From the NCBI GenBank assembly GCA_904420175.1, contig CAJFUF010000009.1, forward strand, positions 18,385 to 82,384: DNA of 64,000 nucleotides, in the 5' to 3' direction. The notes beneath the pieces were generated by a model. That model made no database searches and was not told the DNA's origin. It worked only from the letters and a program-made list of their open reading frames with translations. The translations under genes and the position numbers were made by a program. The stretch's first letter is position 1. Every line of letters begins with the position of its first letter. Shown one piece after another: positions 8,001 through 17,847 of this stretch. The DNA is from Candidatus Schneewindia gallinarum. GTDB taxonomy: Bacteria; Bacillota; Clostridia; Oscillospirales; Ruminococcaceae.

Positions 8001-8963
8001 TTACATGAGATGGTCCAGCTCCGCCCGCGGCGGAACGGACATGGGCTGCGTGTGGCTGATGGTGTGGGCGGCGCAGCGGTTTCCCCAGCGCACAGCGCGC
8101 TCGGCGCTTCCGCCGGCGCGCATGCAGGCGATAAACCCTGCGTTGAAGGAGTCGCCCGCCCCCACCTTGTGAAGCTGCTGCACCGGAAACAGCGGGAATT
8201 CCTGCACCGTGCCGTCCTGGATAAGCAAAACCGGATGCGCACCGTCCCGGGCAACCACAGCGGCGCCGCTTTCCTTTGCCAGCTGTACGGCGGCCTGCCG
8301 GATGGAAAAAACGCCGGTCATGGTGCCGAGTTCATCCGTACCCGAACCGAAGATGTAGTCGCTCATGGCGGCCACTTCGTAAAACAGTTCTTTTCGCCCC
8401 GGCGTAAAACCAAGGGACTCCGGACGGATGTTTAAATCGAAGGAGAGGACAGCCCCGTTCTGCTTGCAGCGCCGCAGGAAACGGATAAGCTCCTGTTCAT
8501 GCTCGCCCTCCCCCTTCAGGGCAAGGCCGCTGGTGTGGATCCAGCCGCAGCTTTCTGCGTCAAACCGGTCCGTCTCTCCGGCGGTGAAACAACCGTCACA
8601 GGCGCCGGCCGGCATCCAGGGGAACATAATCCGTTCCCCCTGTTCGTCAAGCACCACAATGACGATAAACGTGGCCCCTCCGCCCTGAAGGACCCTGCCG
8701 GTGCGCACCCCCTGGCCTTCCAGCTGTTTTAGCAGCGCCTCTCCATTCCCGTCCGAGCCGACCTTTCCCAAAAGCTCCGGCTGCTCGCCCAGCTTCGCCA
8801 GCGCAAGGCAGGTGTTGGTAACGCTGCCCCCTGGCTGGAAGTCAACATGGGGCGCCTGCGGCGAGCCGCCCGCCTCACACTGTCGGATGGCGGACAGCAT
8901 CTGGCCGTAGGGAACGACAAGGTCCCCGTTGATATCCCCAATACAAAGTAGGCTTTTTTTCAT
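8001..8963 (-). CDS. PfkB-family carbohydrate kinase
   Basis: CIGDINGDLVVPYG...VGAGDSFNAGFIACMRAGGSAERAVRWGNRCAA. Confidence 0.88.
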   Translation of the reverse strand: MKKSLLCIGDINGDLVVPYGQMLSAIRQCEAGGSPQAPHVDFQPGGSVTNTCLALAKLGEQPELLGKVGSDGNGEALLKQLEGQGVRTGRVLQGGGATFIVIVVLDEQGERIMFPWMPAGACDGCFTAGETDRFDAESCGWIHTSGLALKGEGEHEQELIRFLRRCKQNGAVLSFDLNIRPESLGFTPGRKELFYEVAAMSDYIFGSGTDELGTMTGVFSIRQAAVQLAKESGAAVVARDGAHPVLLIQDGTVQEFPLFPVQQLHKVGAGDSFNAGFIACMRAGGSAERAVRWGNRCAAHTISHTQPMSVPPRAELDHLM

Positions 8964-9020
8964 TGTGCACCTCCAATCCTGCACGTGATAGAAAAAGTAT
9001 AGCCGGTTTTTCTTGCGGAG

Positions 9021-9042
9021 TATTATGACTTATGTCATAATA
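9021..9042. promoter_or_regulatory. Perfect 22-bp palindrome in divergent promoter region, candidate operator
   Basis: TATTATGAC-TTAT-GTCATAATA between PfkB/SIS operon and Crp/Fnr regulator. Confidence 0.6.
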
Positions 9043-9062
9043 GAAAAGAAGGGGATGAGTGG

Positions 9063-9734
9063 ATGATATCGGTCACAAAGCCGGAGGAAATCCGGCGGGG
9101 GATTGAGGAACTGAACAGGGCGTGCCCTTTTGCGCCGGAGTTGGACGGCTACGCGCCGCGGCTCTGCCTGTTCGAGGCGGGGGAGACGGTGCTTTCCTTT
9201 GAAAGCCCGGTGCGTTATCTATATCTCGTCGTTACGGGCACCTTGTTTGCCGCCATCCCTAATGCAAACGGGGATTTGCTGCTGCACGTTTTCTGCGGTC
9301 CGGGCGACAGCCTGGGGGAGCTGGAACTGTTCCGGGGCTGCGGCAGCATCTCACAGGTAAAAAGCTACTCCCAGTCGCGGTGCCTGCAAATTGATATCGG
9401 GCGGTATCGCCGGAAAATGATGGAGGATCCCGCATTTCTTCTCTATCTTGCGGAAAACCTTGCCGTGAAGCTGGAGGGGACGGCGGTCAACAGCGCGCAG
9501 AACCTTCTGCTTCCGGTGGAAAGCAGGCTGGCGCGGCGGATTCTTCTGCAGGAGCATGGCGGCATTTACAGGGAGAACCTGAGTGTGATTACAAAGTTCC
9601 TCGGAACCAGCTATCGGCATCTTCAGCGCTGCCTGGAGGGTATGATAAACAAGGGCTGTCTTGTACGCAGCGCAAGGGGCGTCTACCGGATACAGGACCG
9701 TGCGGCGCTGGAACAGCTGGCAAAAAAGGACTGA
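9063..9734 (+). CDS. Crp/Fnr-family transcriptional regulator (YeiL-like)
   Basis: cNMP-binding-like fold followed by HTH (NLSVITKFLGTSYRHLQRCLEGMINKGCLVRSARGVYRI). Confidence 0.8.
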   Translation: MISVTKPEEIRRGIEELNRACPFAPELDGYAPRLCLFEAGETVLSFESPVRYLYLVVTGTLFAAIPNANGDLLLHVFCGPGDSLGELELFRGCGSISQVKSYSQSRCLQIDIGRYRRKMMEDPAFLLYLAENLAVKLEGTAVNSAQNLLLPVESRLARRILLQEHGGIYRENLSVITKFLGTSYRHLQRCLEGMINKGCLVRSARGVYRIQDRAALEQLAKKD

Positions 9735-9779
9735 AATTAAAAGGGGCCGCGGCGTTCGCCGCGGCCCCTCCCGTCTTTG

Positions 9780-11717
9780 TCAGTTGATGGCTCTTGTCTC
9801 AATTTCCTCTTTAATCTTGGCAATGAAGTCCTGCGCGCTCATGCTGCCGAGGTCGCCGTCCTTTCTGCTTCTGACGGAAACCGTCCGGTTCTCCAGCTCC
9901 TTGTCGCCGAGAATAAGCATATAGGGCACCTTTTCCAGCTGCGCCTCGCGGATGCGGTAGCCGATCTTCTCGTTTCTCGCATCCACCTCTGCGCGGATTC
10001 CCGCCTTTTTCAGCACTGCGCACAGCTCGTACGCAGGGTCGGACAGCCGCTCGCTGATGGGCAGCACCGTAACCTGTGTGGGGGATAACCAGGTGGGCAG
10101 GGCGCCGGCATATTTCTCAAGCAGCATGGCCAGTGTGCGCTCGTAGCAGCCGACGGAGGTACGGTGGATGATGTAGGGATATTTTTTCTCCCCATCCGCA
10201 TCGGTGTAGGTCATGCCGAAACGCTCCGCCAGGAAGGGGTCGATCTGCACGGTGATCAGGGTGTCCTCCTTGCCGTGCACGTTTTTGGCCTGAATGTCCA
10301 GCTTCGGGCCGTAGAAGGCGGCCTCGCCCTTCTCCTCCGTGTAATCGATGTTCAGGTCGTCCAGAATCTTCCGCATGATGTCCTGCGTGCGCTCCCAAGT
10401 CTCCGGGTCATCGATGTATTTCGCCTTGTCATCCGGATCCCACTTGGAGAAGCGGTAGGTCAAATCCTCATCAAGGCCAAGGGTGCGCATGCAGTAGTGG
10501 ATGAGGTTGACAACACCGGCAAACTCCTCCTCCAGCTGGTCGGGCCGCAGGATTAAGTGGCCCTCGCTGATGGTGAACTGGCGCAGACGGATAAGCCCGT
10601 GCATCTCACCGCTGGCCTCATTACGGAACAGGGTGGACGTCTCGCCGTAGCGGATGGGCAGATCCCGGTAGGAGTGCATGTCGTTGAGGTAGATCATGTA
10701 CTGGAAGGGGCAGGTCATGGGCCGCAGGGCGTAGACCTCGTCGTCCTTCTCCTCGTCCCCGATGACAAACATGCCTTCCTTATAATGCTCCCAGTGGCCG
10801 GACAGCTTGTATAAATCGCTTTTTGCCATGAAGGGGGTCTTGGTCAGCACGTAGCCGCGCCGCTGCTCCTCATCCTCCACAAAGCGCTGCAGCAGCTGCA
10901 CCACCCGTGCGCCCTTGGGCATTAACAGCGCCAGGCCCTGACCGATGCAGTCCACGGTGGTGAAGTATTTTAACTGCCGGCCAATAATGTTGTGGTCGCG
11001 CTTCTTCATCTCCTCCTGCTGCTTCAGGTACTGCTCCATCTCGTCCGCCTTTGTAAAGGCCGTGCCGTATACCCGGCACAGCTGCTCGCGGTTCGCATCC
11101 CCGCGCCAGTAGGCGCCGGTGCACTGGGTCAGCTTGAAGGCCTTGACCTGGGAGGCGTTCATCAGATGGGGGCCGCGGCACAGGTCGGTGAAGCCCGCCA
11201 GCCGGTAGAAGGACAGGGGCTGTCCGTCGTCATTTAGCTCCTCAATCAGCTCCAGCTTGAAGGGTTCGTCCTTCATCAGCTCCTTTGCTTCCTCCACGGA
11301 CAGCTCAAACCGCTCGACGGGGGCGCCCGCCTTGACAATGCGCTTCATCTCATTTTCAATTTTTGTTAAATCCTCCATGGTAAAGGGCTTCTCCACCTGG
11401 AAGTCGTAGTAGAAGCCGGTTGCCGTGGCCGGGCCGATGGCAATTTTCGCCTCCGGGTACAGCTTTTTAACGGCTGCGGCCATCAGGTGGGAGGCGGTGT
11501 GACGGAACGCCCGCTTGCCCTCCTCATTTTCAAAGGTGAGAATCTGCAGATGGCAGTCGTGGTCGATAACCGTGCGCAGATCCACGACCTGGCCGTCCAC
11601 CACGGCGGCCACGGCGGCCTTTTTCAGCCCCTGGGACAGCCCCCCGGCGATGTCGATAATGCTTTTTGGCGCGTCCAGTGACAGGACGCTGCCGTCTTTC
11701 AGTGTGACTTGAATCAT
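9780..11717 (-). CDS. thrS: Threonyl-tRNA synthetase
   Basis: 645 aa with TGS, editing and class II catalytic motifs (RPMTCPFQYMIYLNDMHSYRDLPIRYGE; GCYERTLAMLLEKYAGALPTWLSPTQV). Confidence 0.98.
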   Translation of the reverse strand: MIQVTLKDGSVLSLDAPKSIIDIAGGLSQGLKKAAVAAVVDGQVVDLRTVIDHDCHLQILTFENEEGKRAFRHTASHLMAAAVKKLYPEAKIAIGPATATGFYYDFQVEKPFTMEDLTKIENEMKRIVKAGAPVERFELSVEEAKELMKDEPFKLELIEELNDDGQPLSFYRLAGFTDLCRGPHLMNASQVKAFKLTQCTGAYWRGDANREQLCRVYGTAFTKADEMEQYLKQQEEMKKRDHNIIGRQLKYFTTVDCIGQGLALLMPKGARVVQLLQRFVEDEEQRRGYVLTKTPFMAKSDLYKLSGHWEHYKEGMFVIGDEEKDDEVYALRPMTCPFQYMIYLNDMHSYRDLPIRYGETSTLFRNEASGEMHGLIRLRQFTISEGHLILRPDQLEEEFAGVVNLIHYCMRTLGLDEDLTYRFSKWDPDDKAKYIDDPETWERTQDIMRKILDDLNIDYTEEKGEAAFYGPKLDIQAKNVHGKEDTLITVQIDPFLAERFGMTYTDADGEKKYPYIIHRTSVGCYERTLAMLLEKYAGALPTWLSPTQVTVLPISERLSDPAYELCAVLKKAGIRAEVDARNEKIGYRIREAQLEKVPYMLILGDKELENRTVSVRSRKDGDLGSMSAQDFIAKIKEEIETRAIN

Positions 11718-11754
11718 TGTGTGGTTCCTCCTTTAAACTCTGCGGGAGAAGAAT

Positions 11755-11990
11755 AAAAAAGCCGCTTCACCCCGCTGTGCTTACGGGGTGAAGCGGCTGC
11801 TCCACGGTTCCACCCGAATTGCCGGTAAAAAACCGGCCACTCAAGAAACGGGGATAACGGCCCGACGCCGGCGCAGTTCTCTGCGCGCTCCAAGGTGGTA
11901 TCCGGCCTCCGCCGCGCAGGGCCGGTCCCAGCCTGATTGCCGTCCCCTCTCTGTGCGCGGTGATGGATGCGGACATGTCCTTTTCATCAC
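11755..11990 (-). promoter_or_regulatory. T-box leader controlling thrS
   Basis: Minus strand: AGAGAGG near 5' end, GGATACCACC (candidate Thr ACC specifier), T-box GGGTGGAACCGTGGA at 11801-11815, terminator AGCCGCTTCACCCCG...CGGGGTGAAGCGGCTTTTTT. Confidence 0.92.
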
Positions 11991-12239
11991 TTTATCGTGC
12001 TTAGTGTACACCGGAAGGCCGCATCTGTCAAGTATCTCCCCATGATTATGGTGTGAAGAAAAAGCGTCTGCGCCCGCATTTTTATGCAAAAGGTAGAAAG
12101 AGACTTGGAAAAATCTTGACAGTGTGGTGAAAATCCTATAAAATGAGATTGATTGTTTAATGTATATCCGGAGAAGATCTTTCCGGCCGATATATTTGAC
12201 AAACACCCATTTCAAACCCCAGAAGGAGGTTTCATATAC

Positions 12240-13799
12240 ATGCCGTTTGGTCCAATTATAACACCCATTGTCTTCGGTGTGGGGGCAGTGGTTCTTGCCG
12301 TTGTGGCTTTTTTCCTTGGCGGCATCTACAGAAAGAAAGTGGCGGAAGCCGAACTTGGCAGTGCGGAGCAGGAGGCCCGCAGAATTGTTTCCGAGGCGAT
12401 TAAAACCGCGGAGGTGAAAAAGAAGGAGTCCATGGTGGAGGCGAAGGAGGAAATCTACCGCCTTCGCAATGAATTTGAAAAGGACTCCAAGGAGCGGCGC
12501 AACGAGATCCAGCGCCAGGAAAAGCGGATTCAGCAGAAGGAGGAGTCCATCGACCGCAAAAACGAGAACCTCGAAAAAAAGGAAGAAGCGCTCTCGGGAA
12601 AGCTGCGTGAGGCGGACAGGAAGCTGGACGAGATCGAGTCCCTGAAAAAAGGGCAGATGGAAATGCTGGAGCGGATTTCCGGCTTCTCTATCGAGCAGGC
12701 GAAGGAACACCTTCTCGGCATGCTGGACAGCGAGCTTGTCCATGAAAAGGCGGTAAAAATCGCCAGCTTTGAAGATCAGCTTAAGGAGGAGGCGGAGGAG
12801 AGGGCCCGGAACATCATTTCCCTCGCCATTACGCGCTGTGCGGCGGATCACGTCAGTGAGGCCACCGTGTCTGTCGTCCAGCTCCCCTCTGATGAGATGA
12901 AGGGCCGCATCATCGGCCGCGAGGGACGCAACATCCGCGCGATTGAGACGCTGACGGGTGTGGACCTTATTATTGACGACACGCCGGAGGCCATTACGCT
13001 GTCCTCCTTCGATCCGGTCCGCCGTGAGGTGGCCCGGGTGGCGCTGGAGAAGCTGATTGTGGACGGACGGATCCATCCCGCCCGCATTGAGGAGACGGTG
13101 GAGAAGGCCCGCCGCGAGGTGGATGCCGTCATTAAAAAAGAGGGCGAGCGTGCTGTCATGTCCACCGGGCTGCGGGGCATCCATCCGGAACTGAGCAAGA
13201 TTCTCGGCCGGCTGCGCTTCCGCACCAGCTACGGGCAGAACGTGCTGGATCACTCGCTGGAGGTCTCCAACCTGGCGGGTATCATGGCAAGCGAACTGGG
13301 CCTCAACCCCACGCTGGCCAAGCGCGCGGGCCTGCTGCATGATTTGGGCAAGGCGCTGGATCATGAAATTGAGGGCTCCCACGTGGATATCGGTGTGGAG
13401 TACGCAAAGAAATATAAGGAAAGCGAAGAGGTGCTGCACGCCATCAAGGCGCATCACGGCGACGTGGAGCCGCAGACGGTGGAGGCGTGCCTTGTTATGG
13501 CCGCCGACGCCATTTCCGCCGCACGCCCCGGTGCACGGCGCGAAAACCTGGAAAACTACATCAAGCGCCTGCAAAAGCTGGAGGAGATTGCCGACAGCTT
13601 CCCCGGCGTGGAAAGCTGTTACGCCATTCAGGCGGGCCGCGAAATCCGCGTCATGGTCAAGCCCGAGGTGCTGGGCGACGATCAGATGGTGCTGACGGCA
13701 AGGGAGATTGCCAAGCGCATCGAGGAGGAGATGGACTACCCCGGACAAATCAAGGTCAATCTCGTCCGCGAAAGCAGGGCAGTGGACTACGCAAAATAA
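12240..13799 (+). CDS. rny: Ribonuclease Y
   Basis: N-terminal TM, long coiled coil, KH ([17 protein letters not shown]), HD ([12 protein letters not shown]); RBS agaaggagg. Confidence 0.97.
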   Translation: MPFGPIITPIVFGVGAVVLAVVAFFLGGIYRKKVAEAELGSAEQEARRIVSEAIKTAEVKKKESMVEAKEEIYRLRNEFEKDSKERRNEIQRQEKRIQQKEESIDRKNENLEKKEEALSGKLREADRKLDEIESLKKGQMEMLERISGFSIEQAKEHLLGMLDSELVHEKAVKIASFEDQLKEEAEERARNIISLAITRCAADHVSEATVSVVQLPSDEMKGRIIGREGRNIRAIETLTGVDLIIDDTPEAITLSSFDPVRREVARVALEKLIVDGRIHPARIEETVEKARREVDAVIKKEGERAVMSTGLRGIHPELSKILGRLRFRTSYGQNVLDHSLEVSNLAGIMASELGLNPTLAKRAGLLHDLGKALDHEIEGSHVDIGVEYAKKYKESEEVLHAIKAHHGDVEPQTVEACLVMAADAISAARPGARRENLENYIKRLQKLEEIADSFPGVESCYAIQAGREIRVMVKPEVLGDDQMVLTAREIAKRIEEEMDYPGQIKVNLVRESRAVDYAK

Positions 13800-13873
13800 A
13801 GCAGGAAATGCACAGCCGGGACGGTATGAAACATGCCGCCCCGGCTTTTTGTTTTGAAAGGAGGGGGACGGCG

Positions 13874-14125
13874 TTGGAACGCCTGACCAGAAAGACACAG
13901 CAGGGGTATGAGGTGCAGGACACGGCAGCCGCAGTCCTGCGCCTGGCGCAGTTTGAGAATTTTTATGACGGCCTGACGGACGAGCAGCGCACGCTGGCGG
14001 AAAAGCTTGCGGCACTGAAAGCGCAGGGGAAAAAGAACTCTGTGCAGTTCCGCCAGCTACTGAGCCGGAAGATGGAACTGAGCAGCATGTTGATACTGTT
14101 AAAAACGTATGGTATTGGGGAGTAA
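13874..14125 (+). CDS. Small conserved-type hypothetical protein downstream of rny
   Basis: 83 aa from TTG at 13874 with RBS aaaggaggggg; LERLTRKTQQGYEV...LLSRKMELSSMLILLKTYGIGE. Confidence 0.55.
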   Translation: MERLTRKTQQGYEVQDTAAAVLRLAQFENFYDGLTDEQRTLAEKLAALKAQGKKNSVQFRQLLSRKMELSSMLILLKTYGIGE

Positions 14126-14259
14126 GGGGCAAAGAAATTTTCTGATGCGGAGTATTGGAATACCGTTGTAATTTAGGGGAAAGTAGGCTACAATAAAGAA
14201 CAGTCACGCCCTGCACGGCGCGGCAGAAAAGCAAGCACCAGGAAAAGAGGAAATCGGTC

Positions 14260-15153
14260 ATGGCAAACAGCAGCAAAAACATGAAAATCATCAGGGACAG
14301 CCGCAGAAAAAAGCAGCAGCTTTACCGGCGCAGGAAAATCGTCGCAGGCGTGCTGGTGGCCTGCCTGTTTGTGGTTATTTGCCTGCTTGTATACAGCCTG
14401 TTCTTTAAGGATAAGGGACGGCCGCAAAGCAGCAGTTCCTCCAGTTCTTCCAGCAGCTCCAGCTCCTCCGAGAGTAGCTCCTCCAGCTCTTCCAGCAGCT
14501 CGTCCTTGTCGTCCTCGTCGTCCTCCAGCTCCTCTCAGACCAGCTCCTCCAGTTCCAGCACGGTTACCACAGGGGTCAATACGGAGTTTTTCGATAACAC
14601 CGCTTTTATCGGTGATTCCCGGGTAGAGGGCCTGTCCTATTACTGCGGCTCCGACATCCCGGGCGCCAGCTTCTTCACCTCCCGGGGTATCATGCTGGAT
14701 GGCGTAACCAGCAAAAAGGTCATTACCACCACCGGTGGCCAGCAGCTGACCATGATTGAGGCGCTGCAGCAGAAGCAGTACAGAAAGGTGTACATGATGT
14801 TCGGCGTCAACGAGCTGGGCTGGCCGTATGAGAATGTGTTCCAGCAGCACTATGAGACGGTGATAAACGCGGTGAAGCAGGCCCAGCCGAACGCGGAAAT
14901 TTATGTGATGGGGATTTTCCCGGTCACGGCGGCAAAGTCGGCCTCCGGCAGTATATACACCAATGAAAAAATCGACCGCTTCGATGCGCGGGTCAAGGCG
15001 GCAGCCTCCGCCTGCGGTGTGAACTATATCAGCGTGCGCCCCGCACTGGTGGATGCCTCCGGCGTGCTTCCGGCGGCGGCCAGCAGCGACGGCGTGCATT
15101 TGAATGCACAGTACTGCTACAAGTGGTTAAATTACCTCAGTAATCATTCGTAA
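14260..15153 (+). CDS. Membrane-anchored SGNH/GDSL-type hydrolase with poly-serine linker
   Basis: TM; Ser-rich linker (about residues 50-105); SGNH blocks FIGDSRVEG, MMFGVNELGW, SSDGVHLNAQ. Confidence 0.85.
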   Translation: MANSSKNMKIIRDSRRKKQQLYRRRKIVAGVLVACLFVVICLLVYSLFFKDKGRPQSSSSSSSSSSSSSSESSSSSSSSSSSLSSSSSSSSSQTSSSSSSTVTTGVNTEFFDNTAFIGDSRVEGLSYYCGSDIPGASFFTSRGIMLDGVTSKKVITTTGGQQLTMIEALQQKQYRKVYMMFGVNELGWPYENVFQQHYETVINAVKQAQPNAEIYVMGIFPVTAAKSASGSIYTNEKIDRFDARVKAAASACGVNYISVRPALVDASGVLPAAASSDGVHLNAQYCYKWLNYLSNHS

Positions 15154-15155
15154 AG

Positions 15156-15195
15156 AAAAACCTGCGGCGGAGGGGCCTCTGCCGCAGGTTTTTGT
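15156..15195 (+). terminator. Terminator
   Basis: AAAAACCTGCGGCGGAGGGGCCTCTGCCGCAGGTTTTT. Confidence 0.85.
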
Positions 15196-15246
15196 TGAAA
15201 ATGGACGGACGCTCTAGTATAATAAAAAGATGGAATAACAAGCCGG

Positions 15247-16278
15247 GTGGTGGAAAGTGTGGAGCAGCAAAAACCCATTATCGAACTGAAAAATATGAGC
15301 AAGACCTTCTACGGGAAAAACGGAGAGGTCCACGCGCTGGACGGCATTGACCTGACCATCTATGAAGGGGAAATTTTCGGAATCATCGGGATGAGCGGCG
15401 CAGGCAAAAGTACGCTGGTGCGCTGCATCAACTTCCTCGAAAAGCCCACCGGGGGCGAGGTGGTCGTGGCTGGACAAACCATGGGAAGCCTCAGCGAAAA
15501 GCAGCTGAACGAGGCGCGCAGGAAAATGGGCATGATTTTCCAGCAGTTCAACCTGCTAATGCAGCGCACAGCGCTGAAAAACGTCTGCTTCCCGATGGAG
15601 ATTGCCGGCGTGCCGAAGGCGCAGGCCGAAAGCCGCGCGAAGGAGCTGCTGGAGCTGGTGGGCCTTTCCGAACGGGCGGACGCCTATCCGGCGCAGCTGT
15701 CGGGCGGGCAGAAACAGCGCGTGGCCATTGCCCGGGCGCTTGCCACCAACCCGCAGGTGCTGCTGTGCGATGAGGCGACCTCCGCCCTTGACCCGGACAC
15801 CACCAGGGGCGTGCTGGCACTTTTGAAGGAAATCAACAAAAAGCTGGGCATCACCATTGTCATCATCACCCATGAGATGAGCGTGATTGAGGAAATCTGC
15901 ACCCGCGTGGCCATCATCGACGAAAGCCGCATTGCGGAGGTGGGCCTGACGGAGGACGTGTTTACCAGCCCCCAGTCGGCCATCGGCCGCAGGCTTGTAT
16001 ATCCTGAGGATCACACGGTACAGCACTTCGGCGGCAGCCGCTGCTGCCGGATCGTGTTTGACGGTCGTTCCTCCTTTGAGCCGGTCATTGCCAACATGGT
16101 GCTGGAGTGCCGCGCCCCGGTGAACATCCTGTTTGCGGACACCAAAAACATCGACGGGCAGGCCTTCGGCCAGATTATCGTCCAGCTTCCGGAGGATGAA
16201 CTGACGGCAAAGCGAATGCTTGTCTACCTGAAAGAGCATGGCATCAAAGCGGAGGAGGTGGCGGAACATGCTGTTTAG
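15247..16278 (+). CDS. metN: Methionine ABC transporter ATP-binding protein
   Basis: Walker A GMSGAGKST, signature [16 protein letters not shown]-terminal NIL domain; followed by MetI and MetQ homologues. Confidence 0.92.
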   Translation: MVESVEQQKPIIELKNMSKTFYGKNGEVHALDGIDLTIYEGEIFGIIGMSGAGKSTLVRCINFLEKPTGGEVVVAGQTMGSLSEKQLNEARRKMGMIFQQFNLLMQRTALKNVCFPMEIAGVPKAQAESRAKELLELVGLSERADAYPAQLSGGQKQRVAIARALATNPQVLLCDEATSALDPDTTRGVLALLKEINKKLGITIVIITHEMSVIEEICTRVAIIDESRIAEVGLTEDVFTSPQSAIGRRLVYPEDHTVQHFGGSRCCRIVFDGRSSFEPVIANMVLECRAPVNILFADTKNIDGQAFGQIIVQLPEDELTAKRMLVYLKEHGIKAEEVAEHAV

Positions 16279-16933
16279 CGCACAAAATTTAACAATGTTC
16301 GGCGTCGGCATTTTGGAGACGTTGTACATGACCCTTGTCAGTACGCTGATGGCCTATGTCATCGGCCTGCCGCTGGGCCTTGCGCTGGTGCTGACGGATA
16401 AGGACGGCATCCGTCCGAAAACCGCCGTGAATAAGATTCTCGGCGCGGTGGTCAACATCCTGCGCTCCATCCCGTTCTTAATTTTGCTCGTTATGGTCAT
16501 GCCGCTGACCCGCGCCATTGTAGGCACCACCCTTGGGTCCACGGCGGTCATCGTGCCGCTGGTCATTGCGGCGGGGCCCTTTATCGCCCGCATGGTGGAG
16601 TCCTCCATTAAGGAGGTGGACCGCGGCGTGATTGAGGCGGCCCAGTCCATGGGCGCTTCCACCATGCAGATTGTGTGGAAGGTCATGCTGCCGGAGGCCA
16701 TGCCCTCCCTCGTGGTGGGGGCGGCCATCTCGGTCACCACCATCCTCGGCTACTCCGCCATGTCCGGCATTGTGGGCGGCGGCGGACTCGGCAACATCGC
16801 CATTACCTACGGCTACAACCGGAATGAGCAGGACATCATGCTGGTGGCGGTTATCCTGCTGGTGCTGATTGTACAGGTGCTGCAGGAGGTCGGCATGCGG
16901 CTGAGCAAGCGGAAAGATAAACGGATTTCCTGA
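16268..16933 (+). CDS. metI: Methionine ABC transporter permease
   Basis: MetI-type permease (LVIAAGPFIARMVESSIKEVDRGVIEAAQSMGAS); overlaps metN. Confidence 0.92.
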   Translation: MLFSAQNLTMFGVGILETLYMTLVSTLMAYVIGLPLGLALVLTDKDGIRPKTAVNKILGAVVNILRSIPFLILLVMVMPLTRAIVGTTLGSTAVIVPLVIAAGPFIARMVESSIKEVDRGVIEAAQSMGASTMQIVWKVMLPEAMPSLVVGAAISVTTILGYSAMSGIVGGGGLGNIAITYGYNRNEQDIMLVAVILLVLIVQVLQEVGMRLSKRKDKRIS

Positions 16934-16957
16934 CATTCGATAAAAAGGAGAAAAAAC

Positions 16958-17776
16958 ATGAAAAAAAGTATTGCACTGTTGTTAAGCATCGTCCTTTGCG
17001 TGGGTCTGCTTGCAGGCTGCGGCGGGGACAGCGGAAAAGGGCAGGAGACGGTGATCCTCGTGGGCGCCAGCGCCACGCCTCACGCCGAAATTCTCGAGCA
17101 GGTGAAGGACGACCTGAAGGCCCAAGGGTACGATTTACAGATTAAGGTTTACGACGACTACATCCAGCCCAACCTTGCCCTCGACACCGGGGAGCTGACG
17201 GCAAACTACTTCCAGCATATGCATTACCTTGAAAATTTCAATGCGGAGCGGGGAACCAAGCTTGTCAGCGCGGCGGAGATCCATTACGAGCCTTTCGCCA
17301 TCTACCCCGGCAGAACCAAAAGCATTGAGGAGCTGGCGGACGGGGCCACCATTGCCGTGCCCAACGACGCGACGAATGAAGCGCGCGCTCTGCTGCTGTT
17401 GGAGGCACAGGGACTTATCACGCTGGCGGACGGCGCGGGCATCAACGCCACGGTACGCGACATCACGGAGAACCCCAAAAACCTGCAGATTAAGGAAATC
17501 GCGGCGGAGCAGCTGGTGCGCTCCCTGCCGGATGTGGATTTAGCGGTCATCAACGGCAACTATGCCCTGTCCGGCGGCCTGCGCGTCGATAAGGACGCCC
17601 TTGCCGCAGAGGATGCGGACTCCGTGGCAAAAACCACCTACGTCAATGTGCTGGCCGTGCGGGAAGGCGATGAGAACAAGCCGGAGGTGCAGGCGCTTGT
17701 CAAGGCGCTGCAAAGCGATAAGGTCAAGCAGTATATTGAGGAGAAATACGCGGGCGCAGTGGTGCCCACATTCTAA
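16958..17776 (+). CDS. metQ: MetQ/NlpA-family substrate-binding lipoprotein
   Basis: Lipobox GLLAGC; VGASATPHAEILEQVKDDLKAQGYDLQIKVYDDYIQPNLALDTGELTANYFQH. Confidence 0.95.
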   Translation: MKKSIALLLSIVLCVGLLAGCGGDSGKGQETVILVGASATPHAEILEQVKDDLKAQGYDLQIKVYDDYIQPNLALDTGELTANYFQHMHYLENFNAERGTKLVSAAEIHYEPFAIYPGRTKSIEELADGATIAVPNDATNEARALLLLEAQGLITLADGAGINATVRDITENPKNLQIKEIAAEQLVRSLPDVDLAVINGNYALSGGLRVDKDALAAEDADSVAKTTYVNVLAVREGDENKPEVQALVKALQSDKVKQYIEEKYAGAVVPTF

Positions 17777-17847
17777 AGAAAACACGTTGCAGGTGCCCGG
17801 GGGAAACTTCCTCCGGGCACCTGTCAAAGAAAGGCAAAGGAAAGCAG

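Noticed and set aside
11841-14291. 816-aa minus-strand ORF
   Set aside because: Antisense shadow of rny and the T-box region; the + strand encodes an unmistakable ribonuclease Y, and the minus translation has no recognisable domains.
14410-14575. Serine-codon repeats as a tandem repeat or CRISPR-like array
   Set aside because: In-frame protein linker with mixed synonymous codons and no spacer/repeat organisation.
15153-15247. Possible SAM riboswitch or T-box upstream of metNIQ
   Set aside because: The gap is under 100 bp and mostly occupied by the terminator of the upstream gene; no SAM-I or T-box motifs present.
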